Made by a program: the position numbers and the translations under genes
Shown: in pieces, positions 7,182 through 15,046 of the stretch
How positions within the stretch are numbered: the stretch's first letter is position 1
Layout of the letters: every line of letters begins with the position of its first letter
DNA from: Clostridium sp. CAG:451
GTDB lineage: Bacteria > Bacillota_I > Bacilli_A > RF39 > UBA660
Length of the DNA stretch: 21,015 bases
Direction: 5' to 3'
NCBI GenBank assembly: GCA_000438295.1
Contig: FR901061.1
Location: 1-21,015 of the forward strand
Notes under the pieces: generated by a model
What the model was told of the DNA's origin: nothing
Seen by the model: the letters and a program-made list of their open reading frames with translations, nothing else
Database searches by the model: none

Positions 7182-8043
7182 ACAAGGAAGAATAGATGTT
7201 GTTTTAAGTAAAATGTTAGATGAGTCTAGAAGTAAGATTCAAAGAAAAATAAAAGATGGTAAAGTACTAGTTAATAATAAAAAGACTAGTTGTAACTATC
7301 AAGTGAGTATAGGAGATATAATTGATATTTTTAAAGAAGAAGTAGATAATAAATTAGAGAAAAAGGAAATACCAATTGATATTGTATTTGAAGATGAAAA
7401 CTTACTAATTATTAATAAACAAAGTGGTTTAGTTGTTCATCCAGCTCCAGGGCATTTAAATGATACTTTAGTAAATGCACTATTAGTAGATTATCCTTTA
7501 ACTAATGATTTATTAAGACCAGGTATTGTTCATCGTTTAGATAAAGATACTAGTGGGTTAATGCTAGTAGCAAAGAATGAAGAAACTAAAGAAGCATTAA
7601 GTATGATGCTTAAGAAAAAAGAAGTTAAAAGAACTTATCTTGCTTTAGTAGAAGGAGTTATTAAAGAGAATAGAGGAACAATAGATGCTCCTATTGGAAG
7701 AGATCCTAAAGATAGACTTAAGATGAAAGTAGTAAGTGGGGGAAAAGAAGCGGTTACGCACTTTAGTGTTATTAAAAGATATCAAAATAAAACATTAATA
7801 GAATGTGTACTTGATACAGGAAGAACTCATCAAATAAGAGTACATCTAGCTTATATTAATCATCCGGTAGTAAATGATCCAGTCTATGGAACTAGTAAAA
7901 AGACAACTAGCTTTGGTCAAATGCTTCATAGTTATAAGATAGAATTAATAGAACCAATAACTAAAGAACATTTAGAGTTTACTAAAGATGTACCTTTAGA
8001 GTTTAAAGCTTATTTAGATGAACTCGATAGTGTTGAGAATTAA
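7159..8043 (+). CDS. rluD: RluD-family 23S rRNA pseudouridine synthase
   Basis: The 294-aa enzyme converts uridines to pseudouridine in large-subunit rRNA. It has an N-terminal S4 RNA-binding domain (about residues 5-65: RIDVVLSKML...SRSKIQRKIKDGKVLVN) and the catalytic domain with HRLDKDTSGLMLVAK, where D128 is the catalytic Asp. Further family motifs are GRTHQIRVHL and VVHPAPGH. The frame is also open from 7135, but the ATG at 7159 is preferred because GGAAGG (7144-7149) lies 9 bases upstream and the S4 domain then starts at the usual distance. The lspA-rluD pair is a common Firmicutes neighbourhood. The exact modified sites cannot be told from the sequence. Confidence 0.92.
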   Translation: MKLEIKDEQGRIDVVLSKMLDESRSKIQRKIKDGKVLVNNKKTSCNYQVSIGDIIDIFKEEVDNKLEKKEIPIDIVFEDENLLIINKQSGLVVHPAPGHLNDTLVNALLVDYPLTNDLLRPGIVHRLDKDTSGLMLVAKNEETKEALSMMLKKKEVKRTYLALVEGVIKENRGTIDAPIGRDPKDRLKMKVVSGGKEAVTHFSVIKRYQNKTLIECVLDTGRTHQIRVHLAYINHPVVNDPVYGTSKKTTSFGQMLHSYKIELIEPITKEHLEFTKDVPLEFKAYLDELDSVEN

Positions 8044-8061
8044 GAAAAATTCGTGTATAAT
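8033..8061 (+). promoter_or_regulatory. Promoter of the rhomboid-proS operon
   Basis: TTGAGA (8033-8038), a 17-base spacer and a perfect TATAAT (8056-8061). The -35 element lies inside the last codons of rluD. Confidence 0.8.
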
Positions 8062-8087
8062 ACTTTGATGAAGAAGGATGTGAAAAG

Positions 8088-9242
8088 ATGGAAAATATAT
8101 TTGAAATAAATGATACTAATATGATAGCAATGAAACTACTTCATTATTTTATAACTGAAAGAAATTATACCCCCATAATTCTAAATGGAGTAGAAGATGA
8201 AATTTGGTTAGAAAACTTAGATGAAGACTGTGAAATAGTAAGAATCGTTTTGCATCATATTCATAATGATGAACAATATAAATTTGATGTTTTTAAGACT
8301 AATCGAATTGTAAAGAAGATAAAAGCGAAAACATTTTCTTTCAAGTTAAATACACTAAGTATTTTTCTAAATCTAGGAAGTAGTGTTGATCTTAGTAAAG
8401 AACTACCAAAGAATGGAGTAGCTACTTGTGTAACTGATGAAAAAGATGTTAAAAAAGATAAGTTGTTACTAGAGACTTATCCTGACATATATAAAAATAT
8501 TTCTAGAAATAAAGAAAAAGGAGCAGATTTGTTTATTAAGATAACAGATGAGATTAATGAACATAATCATAAAGATCAAAAGCAGATGGATAAAGTATTT
8601 AGACCGAAGAAACCGATTATAACTTATCTTTTAGTTCTTATAAATGTACTATTATTTGTGGTGCCAGCTTTACTTGGACAGACAGATAATATCTTTAGAG
8701 AACTAGCTGTCTTTGGACCATATATTAGACAAGGTGAATATTATAGATTAATAACAGGAACCTTTATTCATGCTAATATTGCTCACTTAATATTTAATAT
8801 GTACGCTTTGTGGATAATTGGTATTCAACTTGAGAGTTTTCTTGGTAAATGGAAATACTTACTCATCTACTTGTTTAGTGGTTTAACTGCTTCCTTGATG
8901 TCCATAACTTTCCACAATACAACCGTAAGTGTGGGAGCCAGTGGAGCAATCTTTGGTTTACTTGGAGCTATGTTATACTTTGGCTATCACTACAGAGTTT
9001 ACTTAGGAACTGTTATTAAGAGTCAGATAGTACCGTTGATAGTTTTAAACTTAGCTTTAGGATTTTTAGTACCAGGAATTGATAATGCTGCTCATATTGG
9101 CGGATTAATTGGGGGAGTATTAATGATGATGGCAACAGGAGTTGACTATAAAAGTGCTACTTTTGAAAAGGTAAATGGAGTAATAGTTTCTATTCTTTAT
9201 TTAGCATTCTTAATTTATATGGGAATATTCTATATTCATTAG
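8088..9242 (+). CDS. gluP: GluP/YqgP-type rhomboid intramembrane serine protease
   Basis: Rhomboids cut membrane proteins within or near their transmembrane segments. The 384-aa protein has a cytoplasmic N-terminal domain (1-170) containing DEIWLE and resembling the N-terminus of Bacillus subtilis YqgP (GluP). A six-or-more-segment membrane core (about 176-382) follows. The catalytic dyad is S285 in GASGAIFG and H336 in AAHIGG. HANIAHLIFNMYALW (228-242) provides the conserved His/Asn region of the second segment. The C-terminal TPR region found in B. subtilis YqgP is absent. The start follows AAGGATG. proS begins 13 bases downstream with no terminator between, so they share a transcript. Confidence 0.9.
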   Translation: MENIFEINDTNMIAMKLLHYFITERNYTPIILNGVEDEIWLENLDEDCEIVRIVLHHIHNDEQYKFDVFKTNRIVKKIKAKTFSFKLNTLSIFLNLGSSVDLSKELPKNGVATCVTDEKDVKKDKLLLETYPDIYKNISRNKEKGADLFIKITDEINEHNHKDQKQMDKVFRPKKPIITYLLVLINVLLFVVPALLGQTDNIFRELAVFGPYIRQGEYYRLITGTFIHANIAHLIFNMYALWIIGIQLESFLGKWKYLLIYLFSGLTASLMSITFHNTTVSVGASGAIFGLLGAMLYFGYHYRVYLGTVIKSQIVPLIVLNLALGFLVPGIDNAAHIGGLIGGVLMMMATGVDYKSATFEKVNGVIVSILYLAFLIYMGIFYIH

Positions 9243-9255
9243 AAAGGAAAAAATT

Positions 9256-10680
9256 ATGAAAAACGAAAAAATAACAGAAAGAGATAAAGATTTTGCTAAG
9301 TGGTATACTGATGTTGTAAAAGCTGCTCATCTTGCTACTTATTCAAGTGTTAAAGGATGCATTATTTTTGAACCTAATGGTTATGCCTTATGGGAAGAAA
9401 TTCAAAAAAACTTAGATAGAATGTTTAAAGAGACAGGTCATAGAAATGTTTATATGCCTTTATTAATACCTAAGTCTTTATTAGAAAAAGAAGGAGAATT
9501 AGTAGAAGGATTTGCTCCTGAAGTAGCTTGGGTTACTAAAGGTGGACAAAAAGAGTTAGAAGAACCATTATGTGTTAGACCTACTAGTGAGACATTATTT
9601 AGTGATTACTATCATGAAGTAGTTAAAAGCTATCGCGATCTTCCTCTTAAATATAATCAGTGGTGTAGTGTTTTTCGTTGGGAAAAGGAGACAAGACCAT
9701 TTTTAAGAAGCCGTGAGTTTTTATGGCAAGAAGGACATACTGTTCATGAAACTAGTGAAGAAGCTGAAGAAGAGACCAAAAGAATGCTTGGTATTTATGA
9801 AAAACTATTTAAAGAATATTTAGCTATTCCGGTTATTACTGGTAAGAAAACTGAAAAAGAAAAATTTGCTGGAGCAGAATATAGTTTGACAGTAGAAGCT
9901 TTAATGTATAATGGAGTAGCTCTTCAGTCTGGAACAAGTCACTATTTTGGAGATAAGTTTGCTAAAGCATATGATATTACTTTTAAAGATCGAAATAATA
10001 AAGATAGTTATTGTTATCAAACATCATGGGGTGTTACTACTAGAATGATTGGAGCTTTAATTATGGTTCATAGTGATGACTTTGGTTTAGTATTACCACC
10101 AAAAATAGCACCAGTTAAAGTAGCAATTATTAAAATAGGTGATAGTGATAAAGTTAATACTAAAATAGATGAAATAGTAGATGCTTTAAAAGCTAAAGAG
10201 ATAAGCTATATGGTAGATGATTCAGAAAAAAGTCCAGGCTTTAAGTTTGCAGAAGCGGAAGTTAATGGAATACCAGTTCGCATTGAAGTAGGTGAACGTG
10301 ATCTAAATGCTAATAAGATAGTTCTAGCAAGAAGAGATACTAGAGAAAAAATCACTTGTGAAGCAGATAGTGATATATCCTCTACTGTTAGTGATTTATT
10401 AGATACTATTCAAAAAGATATGTATCAAAGAGCCTTAGAGCGAAGAGAAAAACTAACCTTTGAAGCTCATAATCTAGATGATGTTAGAAAGATAATGGAT
10501 ACTCAACCTGGTTTTATTAAAGCCATGTGGTGTGGTGATGAAGCATGTGAGTTAAAAATGAAAGAAATCAAAGGAACTAAGTCTCGTTGTATCTTAGAAG
10601 ATGAAAAGAAAATAGATGATAAATGCGTTGTATGTGGAAAAGACGCTAAACACTTAGTAGTATGGGGTATTCAGTATTAA
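9256..10680 (+). CDS. proS: Prolyl-tRNA synthetase, archaeal/eukaryotic type
   Basis: It attaches proline to tRNA-Pro in the cytoplasm. The 474-aa length and the lack of the large editing insertion between motifs 2 and 3 mark it as the archaeal/eukaryotic-type form, also found in some Firmicutes and Mollicutes. Visible are the FAKWYTDVVKAAHLATYS start, motif 2 (FRWEKETRPFLRSREFLWQE, 140-159), motif 3 (SWGVTTRMIGALIMVH, 257-272), the anticodon-binding domain (about 283-385), and a C-terminal domain with five cysteines (426, 431, 445, 457, 460) suited to zinc binding, ending in the conserved Tyr. The ribosome binding site is AAAGGA. It is the second gene after the rhomboid. Confidence 0.97.
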   Translation: MKNEKITERDKDFAKWYTDVVKAAHLATYSSVKGCIIFEPNGYALWEEIQKNLDRMFKETGHRNVYMPLLIPKSLLEKEGELVEGFAPEVAWVTKGGQKELEEPLCVRPTSETLFSDYYHEVVKSYRDLPLKYNQWCSVFRWEKETRPFLRSREFLWQEGHTVHETSEEAEEETKRMLGIYEKLFKEYLAIPVITGKKTEKEKFAGAEYSLTVEALMYNGVALQSGTSHYFGDKFAKAYDITFKDRNNKDSYCYQTSWGVTTRMIGALIMVHSDDFGLVLPPKIAPVKVAIIKIGDSDKVNTKIDEIVDALKAKEISYMVDDSEKSPGFKFAEAEVNGIPVRIEVGERDLNANKIVLARRDTREKITCEADSDISSTVSDLLDTIQKDMYQRALERREKLTFEAHNLDDVRKIMDTQPGFIKAMWCGDEACELKMKEIKGTKSRCILEDEKKIDDKCVVCGKDAKHLVVWGIQY

Positions 10681-10686
10681 ATAAAT

Positions 10687-10715
10687 AAAGTGCAACTAGT
10701 TTGTGCTTTTACTTT
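10687..10715 (+). terminator. Possible weak terminator after proS
   Basis: A 9-bp stem (10687-10695 with 10701-10709, including two G-U pairs) with a CTAGT loop is followed by a broken T-run (TTTTACTTT). It could end the rhomboid-proS transcript. The stem is weak. Confidence 0.4.
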
Positions 10716-10732
10716 AATTAAAAATAAAATTA

Positions 10733-10741
10733 TGATATATT
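10733..10741 (+). promoter_or_regulatory. Extended -10 promoter of the 65-aa protein/acyltransferase operon
   Basis: TGATATATT (extended -10; TATATT at 10736-10741) has only a poor -35 (TTTAAT, 10713-10718). It lies 16 bases before the start codon. Confidence 0.5.
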
Positions 10742-10757
10742 AGCTTAGGGAGGTATT

Positions 10758-10955
10758 ATGGGATATATTGTTAAAAATACAACACAAGATAATGATTCAA
10801 ATAGCTTAGAAATAGGTAATAATGTATATATATCAAAGACAAAAGAAAAAGGAATTATTGTCTTAAAGATTGGTAATCTTTATCAGGTTAAAACAGAAGA
10901 TGGAAAAGTAAGGTCATATCTAGCCGATGAATTAGAAGGACAAATAAATGAATGA
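10758..10955 (+). CDS. Small hypothetical protein (65 aa), possibly KOW/SH3-like
   Basis: It starts after AGGGAGGT, a near-perfect Shine-Dalgarno sequence 6 bases upstream, and has its own promoter, so it is likely real. The core (residues 20-60: GNNVYISKTKEKGIIVLKIGNLYQVKTEDG in outline) looks like a small beta-barrel with a Gly turn, similar in pattern to short KOW- or DUF2187-like proteins. That resemblance is weak and the function is unknown. It has no signal peptide or membrane segment. Its last 8 bases overlap the start of the acyltransferase gene, so the two are translated together. Confidence 0.7.
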   Translation: MGYIVKNTTQDNDSNSLEIGNNVYISKTKEKGIIVLKIGNLYQVKTEDGKVRSYLADELEGQINE

Positions 10956-11916
10956 TAGAGTAATACTACCTTACAATATAGAAAAGAAAATGAGCATATC
11001 AGCAAGAAAAGAATATTATAAAGATTTAAAAAGATACTGTATTGATAATGTAGTACCCGATATTAATAATTACTCTTTTGGACAAAAAGTAGTTACTAAC
11101 TTATATATGAAAGATTTTTATAATGAAAGATTAGAGTTAGAAGGAGTAGAAAACCTTGATATGAATCAAGCAATATTTCTTTGTAATCATTCAACTGCTC
11201 ATGATATATTTTCAATGTATAATATAATGGAAAGACTAAAGAGAAAGACAACTGTAATGGTTGCGACTGACTGCTTAAATCCTTTCTCTATTGCTACCTT
11301 TAAACTAGCGGATGCTACCTTTCTAGATAGAAATAGTAAAAAGTCAGCTAATAATAGTATTTTACTAGCTTCAGCTAAAGTGTTAAAGGGTAAAAACTTA
11401 GTAATATTTGGAGAAGCAACTTGGAACTTACATCCTTTTAAATTAATGCATGATATTAAAAAAGGAGGAGCAATGATTTCAGCTATAACTAGTGTTCCTG
11501 TTGTTCCAACTATCTTAGAGTATATAGAAGAGCCAAGACTTTGTGATAAAGAACTTGATCTATATAAAAAAATAATAGTTAGATTTGGTAAACCATTATC
11601 AATAAGTAATAGTGATGACATAATCATTAAAACGCTAGAAATTCAAACAGAAATGGAGAAAATCAGAAGAGAAATTTGGCAAGATAATGGAGTTAATAGA
11701 ACTTCTTTATCTGATATTGATCAAGATATTTATCTAAATCATACTTATCAAAAGAAATATAAAGCCTTTGGCTTCACATATGACTCTTTAAAAGAAGAAA
11801 AATTCTTAAGAAGTAATGATGGAAGTAAAATAGAAAATGAATATTGTTTAGATGAAAATAATAAACTAGTACCAGGTATTACTCCTAAGAAAAAAATATT
11901 AAAACTAAGTAACTAA
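10948..11916 (+). CDS. PlsC-like lysophospholipid acyltransferase family protein
   Basis: The family transfers acyl chains to lysophosphatidic acid or related acceptors at the membrane. The 322-aa product has block I NHSTAHD (HX4D: H81, D86), block II FLDRNS (125-130), block III FGEATWN (154-160) in place of the usual FPEGTRS, and block IV VPVVPT (183-188). The EATWN form of block III occurs in a branch of the family, so the exact acceptor is uncertain. The C-terminal 110 residues are charged and unrecognised. There is no clear membrane anchor. It overlaps the 65-aa gene by 8 bases. Its stop codon lies inside the following terminator stem. Confidence 0.8.
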   Translation: MNDRVILPYNIEKKMSISARKEYYKDLKRYCIDNVVPDINNYSFGQKVVTNLYMKDFYNERLELEGVENLDMNQAIFLCNHSTAHDIFSMYNIMERLKRKTTVMVATDCLNPFSIATFKLADATFLDRNSKKSANNSILLASAKVLKGKNLVIFGEATWNLHPFKLMHDIKKGGAMISAITSVPVVPTILEYIEEPRLCDKELDLYKKIIVRFGKPLSISNSDDIIIKTLEIQTEMEKIRREIWQDNGVNRTSLSDIDQDIYLNHTYQKKYKAFGFTYDSLKEEKFLRSNDGSKIENEYCLDENNKLVPGITPKKKILKLSN

Positions 11917-11938
11917 CCCTATGATTAGTTACTTTTTT
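11907..11938 (+). terminator. Terminator after the acyltransferase gene
   Basis: A perfect 9-bp stem, AGTAACTAA (11908-11916) with TTAGTTACT (11925-11933), has an 8-base loop and is followed by six T. One more A-T pair extends it at the base. Confidence 0.9.
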
Positions 11939-11940
11939 GA

Positions 11941-11969
11941 TTGTTCACTAAACTATTTTGTGATATACT
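11941..11969 (+). promoter_or_regulatory. Promoter of the hybrid kinase operon
   Basis: TTGTTC (11941-11946), a 17-base spacer, and TATACT (11964-11969) with TG at 11961-11962 (extended -10). It follows the upstream terminator directly, so the kinase operon is an independent unit. Confidence 0.65.
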
Positions 11970-11996
11970 CTTATTGTTAAGGTAGGTGGTAGAGTT

Positions 11997-13826
11997 TTGA
12001 GCAGTATGTACTTTACGATTAGTGGCTTATTTTGTATAGTACTATTAATGATACTATTCTTTTCTAAAAGTAGAATAGATAGTAAAGAAACTAAACTATA
12101 TGGTTTTATGCTAATTAGTAGTTTCTTTGATATAATTTTAGTATTAGCAGAGCTTATAATAACTTATTATTTTCTAGATGATGTTAATATGTATTTAGTA
12201 AAAGGATTAAATAAAATAGACTTTATTCATTATATAATGTGGCCAACATTACTTAGTCTATATACAATTTATGTTACTTATCTAGATGAAGAAAAATATA
12301 ATAAAGCGAAAAAGATATTCTTAACATTAGATATAATTGCTATTCTTATCGAATTTATGCTACCAATTAATATAATTTCTACTAAAGAAGTGATGGGAGT
12401 TACAGGTATTGGACCAACTTTTGTTTTTCTAATATCCTCTTTCTATGTAATAGTAAATATAATTATTTTAATAAAGAATTATAAGAAAATTAAGAATAAA
12501 AAAAATCTTCCATTTCTTTTCTTTCTTATCTTTATAATAATAGCTATGCTACTTAGAGTTTATAATCCAACATTAATAGTAATACCAGCTATAATTGTTT
12601 ATATTAATATGATAATGTATTTTACAATTGAAAACCCTGATGTTAAACTGATAGAAGAGATTAATATAGCTAAAGAGTCAGCTATTAAAGCTAGTAATGC
12701 TAAGACAGAATTCTTATCAAATATGTCTCATGAGATAAGAACTCCACTTAATGCTATAGTGGGATTTTCAGAAGCTTTACAAAGTGATGAGAGAATACCA
12801 GTAGAGGCTAAGGAAGATATTAAAGACATAGTAATGGCTAGTGATAGTTTATTAGAAATAGTAAATGGTATATTAGATATTTCTAAGATAGAAGCTGATA
12901 AATTAGAAATTATTAATACAACTTATTCACCGAAGAAAGTATTTGATGAATTAGTAGTATTAACTAGAGGAAGACTTGGATTTGAGAAACAAATAGAATT
13001 TAAAACAAGTTTTAGTAGTGATATACCAGCTACTTTGTATGGAGATTATGCAAGAGTAAAACAAATAGTTTTAAACTTATTAACTAATGCTGTTAAGTAT
13101 ACTAATGAAGGTTATATTAGTTTTACGGTAGAATGTGTTAATATAAATAAAGATTTATGTAGATTAATTATTTCTGTTGAAGATAGTGGTATAGGAATTA
13201 AAAAAGATAAAATCGATAAATTATTTACTAAATTTGAACGTCTTGATGAAGAGCAAAATATTACTATTGAAGGTACTGGTCTTGGACTTGCTATTACTAA
13301 AAAACTAGTTGAATTAATGCATGGAAAAATGGTAGTTCAAAGTATCTATGGTAAAGGAAGTAAGTTTACTGTATCACTTGATCAAAAGATAGTTGCTACT
13401 AAAGAAAAAGAAGAAATTAAAGAAAAAACAGTAGTAAAAGGTAACTATAAAGGAAAAAGAGTTTTAGTAGTAGATGATAATAAACTTAATCTTAAAGTGG
13501 CAGAAAGACTATTAAGAGAGTATAATTTATTTGTAGATGAAGTAGCAAGTGGATTTGATGCTATAGATAGAATTAATATGGGAGTACCTTATAATCTAAT
13601 TCTAATGGATGATATGATGCCTAAGATGAGTGGGTGTGAAACTTTAAAAGAATTAAAGAAGAATAAAGACTTTCATACTAAGACAGTGGCACTAACTGCT
13701 AATGCTATTTCTGGAATGAGAGAAAAATACTTAAGTGTTGGTTTTGATGATTATTTAGCTAAACCAATAAAAAAAGAAGAGTTAGAAGTTATTTTAGATA
13801 AATATTTAAGGGAGGATAAGAAATGA
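11997..13826 (+). CDS. Hybrid sensor histidine kinase with seven membrane segments and a receiver domain
   Basis: The 609-aa protein begins with about seven hydrophobic segments (4-22, 37-58, 75-95, 106-126, 139-160, 171-187, 192-210) and little outside loop, like 7TM-type sensor kinases. A short coiled linker leads to the HisKA domain (FLSNMSHEIRTPLN, H245). The ATPase domain has the N-box LLTNAVKYTN (N364), DSGIG and GTGLGL. The C-terminal receiver (about 487-606) has VVDDN, phosphoacceptor D538 in LMDDMMP, T567 and K589. The proposed TTG start is chosen because GGTAGGTGG (11981-11989) lies 7 bases before it; the in-frame ATG at 12006 is poorly spaced. The stop overlaps the HPt-receiver start by 4 bases (ATGA). 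The signal sensed is unknown. Confidence 0.93.
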   Translation: MSSMYFTISGLFCIVLLMILFFSKSRIDSKETKLYGFMLISSFFDIILVLAELIITYYFLDDVNMYLVKGLNKIDFIHYIMWPTLLSLYTIYVTYLDEEKYNKAKKIFLTLDIIAILIEFMLPINIISTKEVMGVTGIGPTFVFLISSFYVIVNIIILIKNYKKIKNKKNLPFLFFLIFIIIAMLLRVYNPTLIVIPAIIVYINMIMYFTIENPDVKLIEEINIAKESAIKASNAKTEFLSNMSHEIRTPLNAIVGFSEALQSDERIPVEAKEDIKDIVMASDSLLEIVNGILDISKIEADKLEIINTTYSPKKVFDELVVLTRGRLGFEKQIEFKTSFSSDIPATLYGDYARVKQIVLNLLTNAVKYTNEGYISFTVECVNINKDLCRLIISVEDSGIGIKKDKIDKLFTKFERLDEEQNITIEGTGLGLAITKKLVELMHGKMVVQSIYGKGSKFTVSLDQKIVATKEKEEIKEKTVVKGNYKGKRVLVVDDNKLNLKVAERLLREYNLFVDEVASGFDAIDRINMGVPYNLILMDDMMPKMSGCETLKELKKNKDFHTKTVALTANAISGMREKYLSVGFDDYLAKPIKKEELEVILDKYLREDKK

Positions 13827-14599
13827 GAGATGTAACACTACTAACTAGTAATGGAGTAAATGTAGCTAAAAGCTTAGAATTATTTGGAGATATGACAACT
13901 TATGATAGTACCCTAAGTGACTTTTTAGCAGATATTAATGAGAAAGAAAATAAAATTAAAGCTTATAAAGAAAGTGGCGATATGGCTAACTATTCTATCT
14001 ATGTTCACGGTCTAAAGAGTGATGCTAAATACTTTGGTTTTGATGCACTTGCAAATTATGCTTATCAACATGAAATGGCTAGTAAAGAAAATAATCTTTA
14101 CTTTGTAACAGAACACTTTGAGGAATTAATACTAGAACTAGATAGAATTGTACACTTAGTAAAACAATATTTAGGATTAGAAAGTGCTGGAGTACAAACT
14201 ACTATTGTAACCCCTAAAAAAGATAGAGCTTTAATAGTAGTAGATGATTCAGCTGTTATTAAAAACTTTGTTTTAAAAATATTTGATCAACAGTTTGAAG
14301 TTTTAATGGCAGGCGATGGAGAAGAAGCTTTAAAGATGATAAATAATACAAATGGACAAAAAATAGTTGGAATGTTACTTGATCTTAATATGCCAAACGT
14401 TGATGGATTCCAAGTATTAGAATACTTTAAAGACAACAATTTATTTGATTCTATTCCTGTATCAATAATTACTGGAGTAGGAGATAACAACTTAGTAGCT
14501 AAAGCTTTTGAGTATCCAATAGTTGATATTATTAGAAAACCATTCAATGAAAGAGACATAAAGGCAGTAGTAGAAAAGACTATTCAGTATGCTCACTAA
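13823..14599 (+). CDS. HPt-receiver phosphorelay protein
   Basis: The 258-aa protein has an N-terminal histidine phosphotransfer domain (about 20-115) with YVHGLKSDAKYFG, where H62 is the likely phosphorylated His. After a short linker comes a receiver domain (about 135-256) with VVDDS (D141, D142), phosphoacceptor D187 in LLDLNMPNVDG, T217 in IITG and K239 in RKPF. There is no DNA-binding, GGDEF or enzyme output domain. With the kinase upstream it makes a full His-Asp-His-Asp relay. The 4-base overlap shows tight coupling. The output must be a protein-protein contact of the final receiver or a partner coded elsewhere. Confidence 0.92.
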   Translation: MRDVTLLTSNGVNVAKSLELFGDMTTYDSTLSDFLADINEKENKIKAYKESGDMANYSIYVHGLKSDAKYFGFDALANYAYQHEMASKENNLYFVTEHFEELILELDRIVHLVKQYLGLESAGVQTTIVTPKKDRALIVVDDSAVIKNFVLKIFDQQFEVLMAGDGEEALKMINNTNGQKIVGMLLDLNMPNVDGFQVLEYFKDNNLFDSIPVSIITGVGDNNLVAKAFEYPIVDIIRKPFNERDIKAVVEKTIQYAH

Positions 14600-14617
14600 A
14601 AAAATAAAAAAAATAGT

Positions 14618-14647
14618 TTGACAAAGTTCGACAAAATATGATACTAT
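14618..14647 (+). promoter_or_regulatory. Promoter of the structured leader/T-box/rnr-thrS transcript
   Basis: A consensus TTGACA (14618-14623), an 18-base spacer and TACTAT (14642-14647) with TG at 14639-14640 (extended -10). Transcription should start near 14653-14655, exactly where the first stem of the leader begins. Confidence 0.75.
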
Positions 14648-14653
14648 TGATTT

Positions 14654-14823
14654 GAGGAGTTATTACAACGATAGAGTATAAACTTGTGTTTATCTTAAAA
14701 CGATGTGATATCCATAAATTTTATATCAAGTTGTAAGCTCCTCGCACTTACTTAATAGTAGGTGTAAAGAGGGAAAAATAGTACTCCGATCAATTTTTTC
14801 CCTCTTTATGCCTACTAATTTTA
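14654..14823 (+). ncRNA. Structured RNA segment of unknown class upstream of the T-box
   Basis: It begins at the predicted transcript start. Stem P1 pairs GAGGAG (14654-14659) with CTCCTC (14738-14743) and TTACAAC (14663-14669) with GTTGTAA (14730-14736). It encloses two hairpins: P2 (14678-14683 with 14688-14693, loop TTGT) and P3 (14706-14711 with 14723-14728). Then comes P4, a 22-bp stem (14757-14778 with 14795-14816) whose only non-Watson-Crick pairs are two G-U, with a loop containing TAGTACTCCGATCAA. A weak AATTTT tail follows P4. It does not match the T-box, SAM, TPP, FMN, purine, lysine, c-di-GMP or glycine patterns I know. It may be an independent small RNA or a 5' regulatory domain of the rnr-thrS leader. 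Confidence 0.55.
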
Positions 14824-14828
14824 ATATG

Positions 14829-15029
14829 TTTGAGTGAAGGACACGATAAAGTATTAAACTTAGCTAGAGACTTCATGGTTGGTGTAAATGAAGAAGAAAT
14901 ACTTTGTTACTACCTTTATAAGTAGAATTATGAAAAGTAATTCCGGGTTGACCGTTATTCTAAATTAAGTAAAACAGTGGATGGTACCGTGTTTTTTACA
15001 CTCCTATGATTAATTCATAGGAGTTTTTT
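14829..15029 (+). promoter_or_regulatory. Threonine T-box riboswitch (specifier ACT)
   Basis: T-boxes bind uncharged tRNA and let transcription continue. Stem I pairs AAGG (14837-14840) with CCTT (14913-14916) and AAAGTA (14848-14853) with TACTTT (14900-14905). The internal loop between them holds GTT-ACT-A, giving the threonine specifier codon ACT at 14909-14911. The upper part has AGAGA (14866-14870) and CTTCAT/ATGAAG closing the conserved GGTTGGTG loop. Stem III is GAATTA/TAATTC (14925-14943). The antiterminator (GTAAAACA 14969-14976 with 14990-14999) holds the T-box bulge GGATGGTACC. UGGU (14982-14985) would pair with ACCA of uncharged tRNA-Thr with discriminator A. No stem II is visible between stems I and III. 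Threonine specificity agrees with thrS being in the operon. Confidence 0.93.
15000..15029 (+). terminator. T-box transcription terminator
   Basis: The stem CTCCTATGA (15001-15009) pairs with TCATAGGAG (15015-15023), plus one A-T pair at the base, with loop TTAAT, followed by six T (15024-15029). This is the off-state of the threonine T-box in front of rnr. Confidence 0.92.
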
Positions 15030-15046
15030 GTTTAGGGGGAAAAAAT

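Noticed and set aside
14662..14736. Possible threonine-rich attenuation peptide in the structured leader (ATT start, early ACA ACG codons)
   Set aside because: It would need an ATT start 2 bases from the Shine-Dalgarno-like GAGGAG, and only two Thr codons are present. The segment is better explained by RNA stems, and a T-box already provides threonine sensing.
14654..14823. The structured RNA as 6S RNA, SRP RNA or a second T-box
   Set aside because: Its 5' and 3' ends do not pair around a central bubble, it lacks the SRP GGAAG-type apical motif, and it has no GGTTGGTG loop or T-box bulge.
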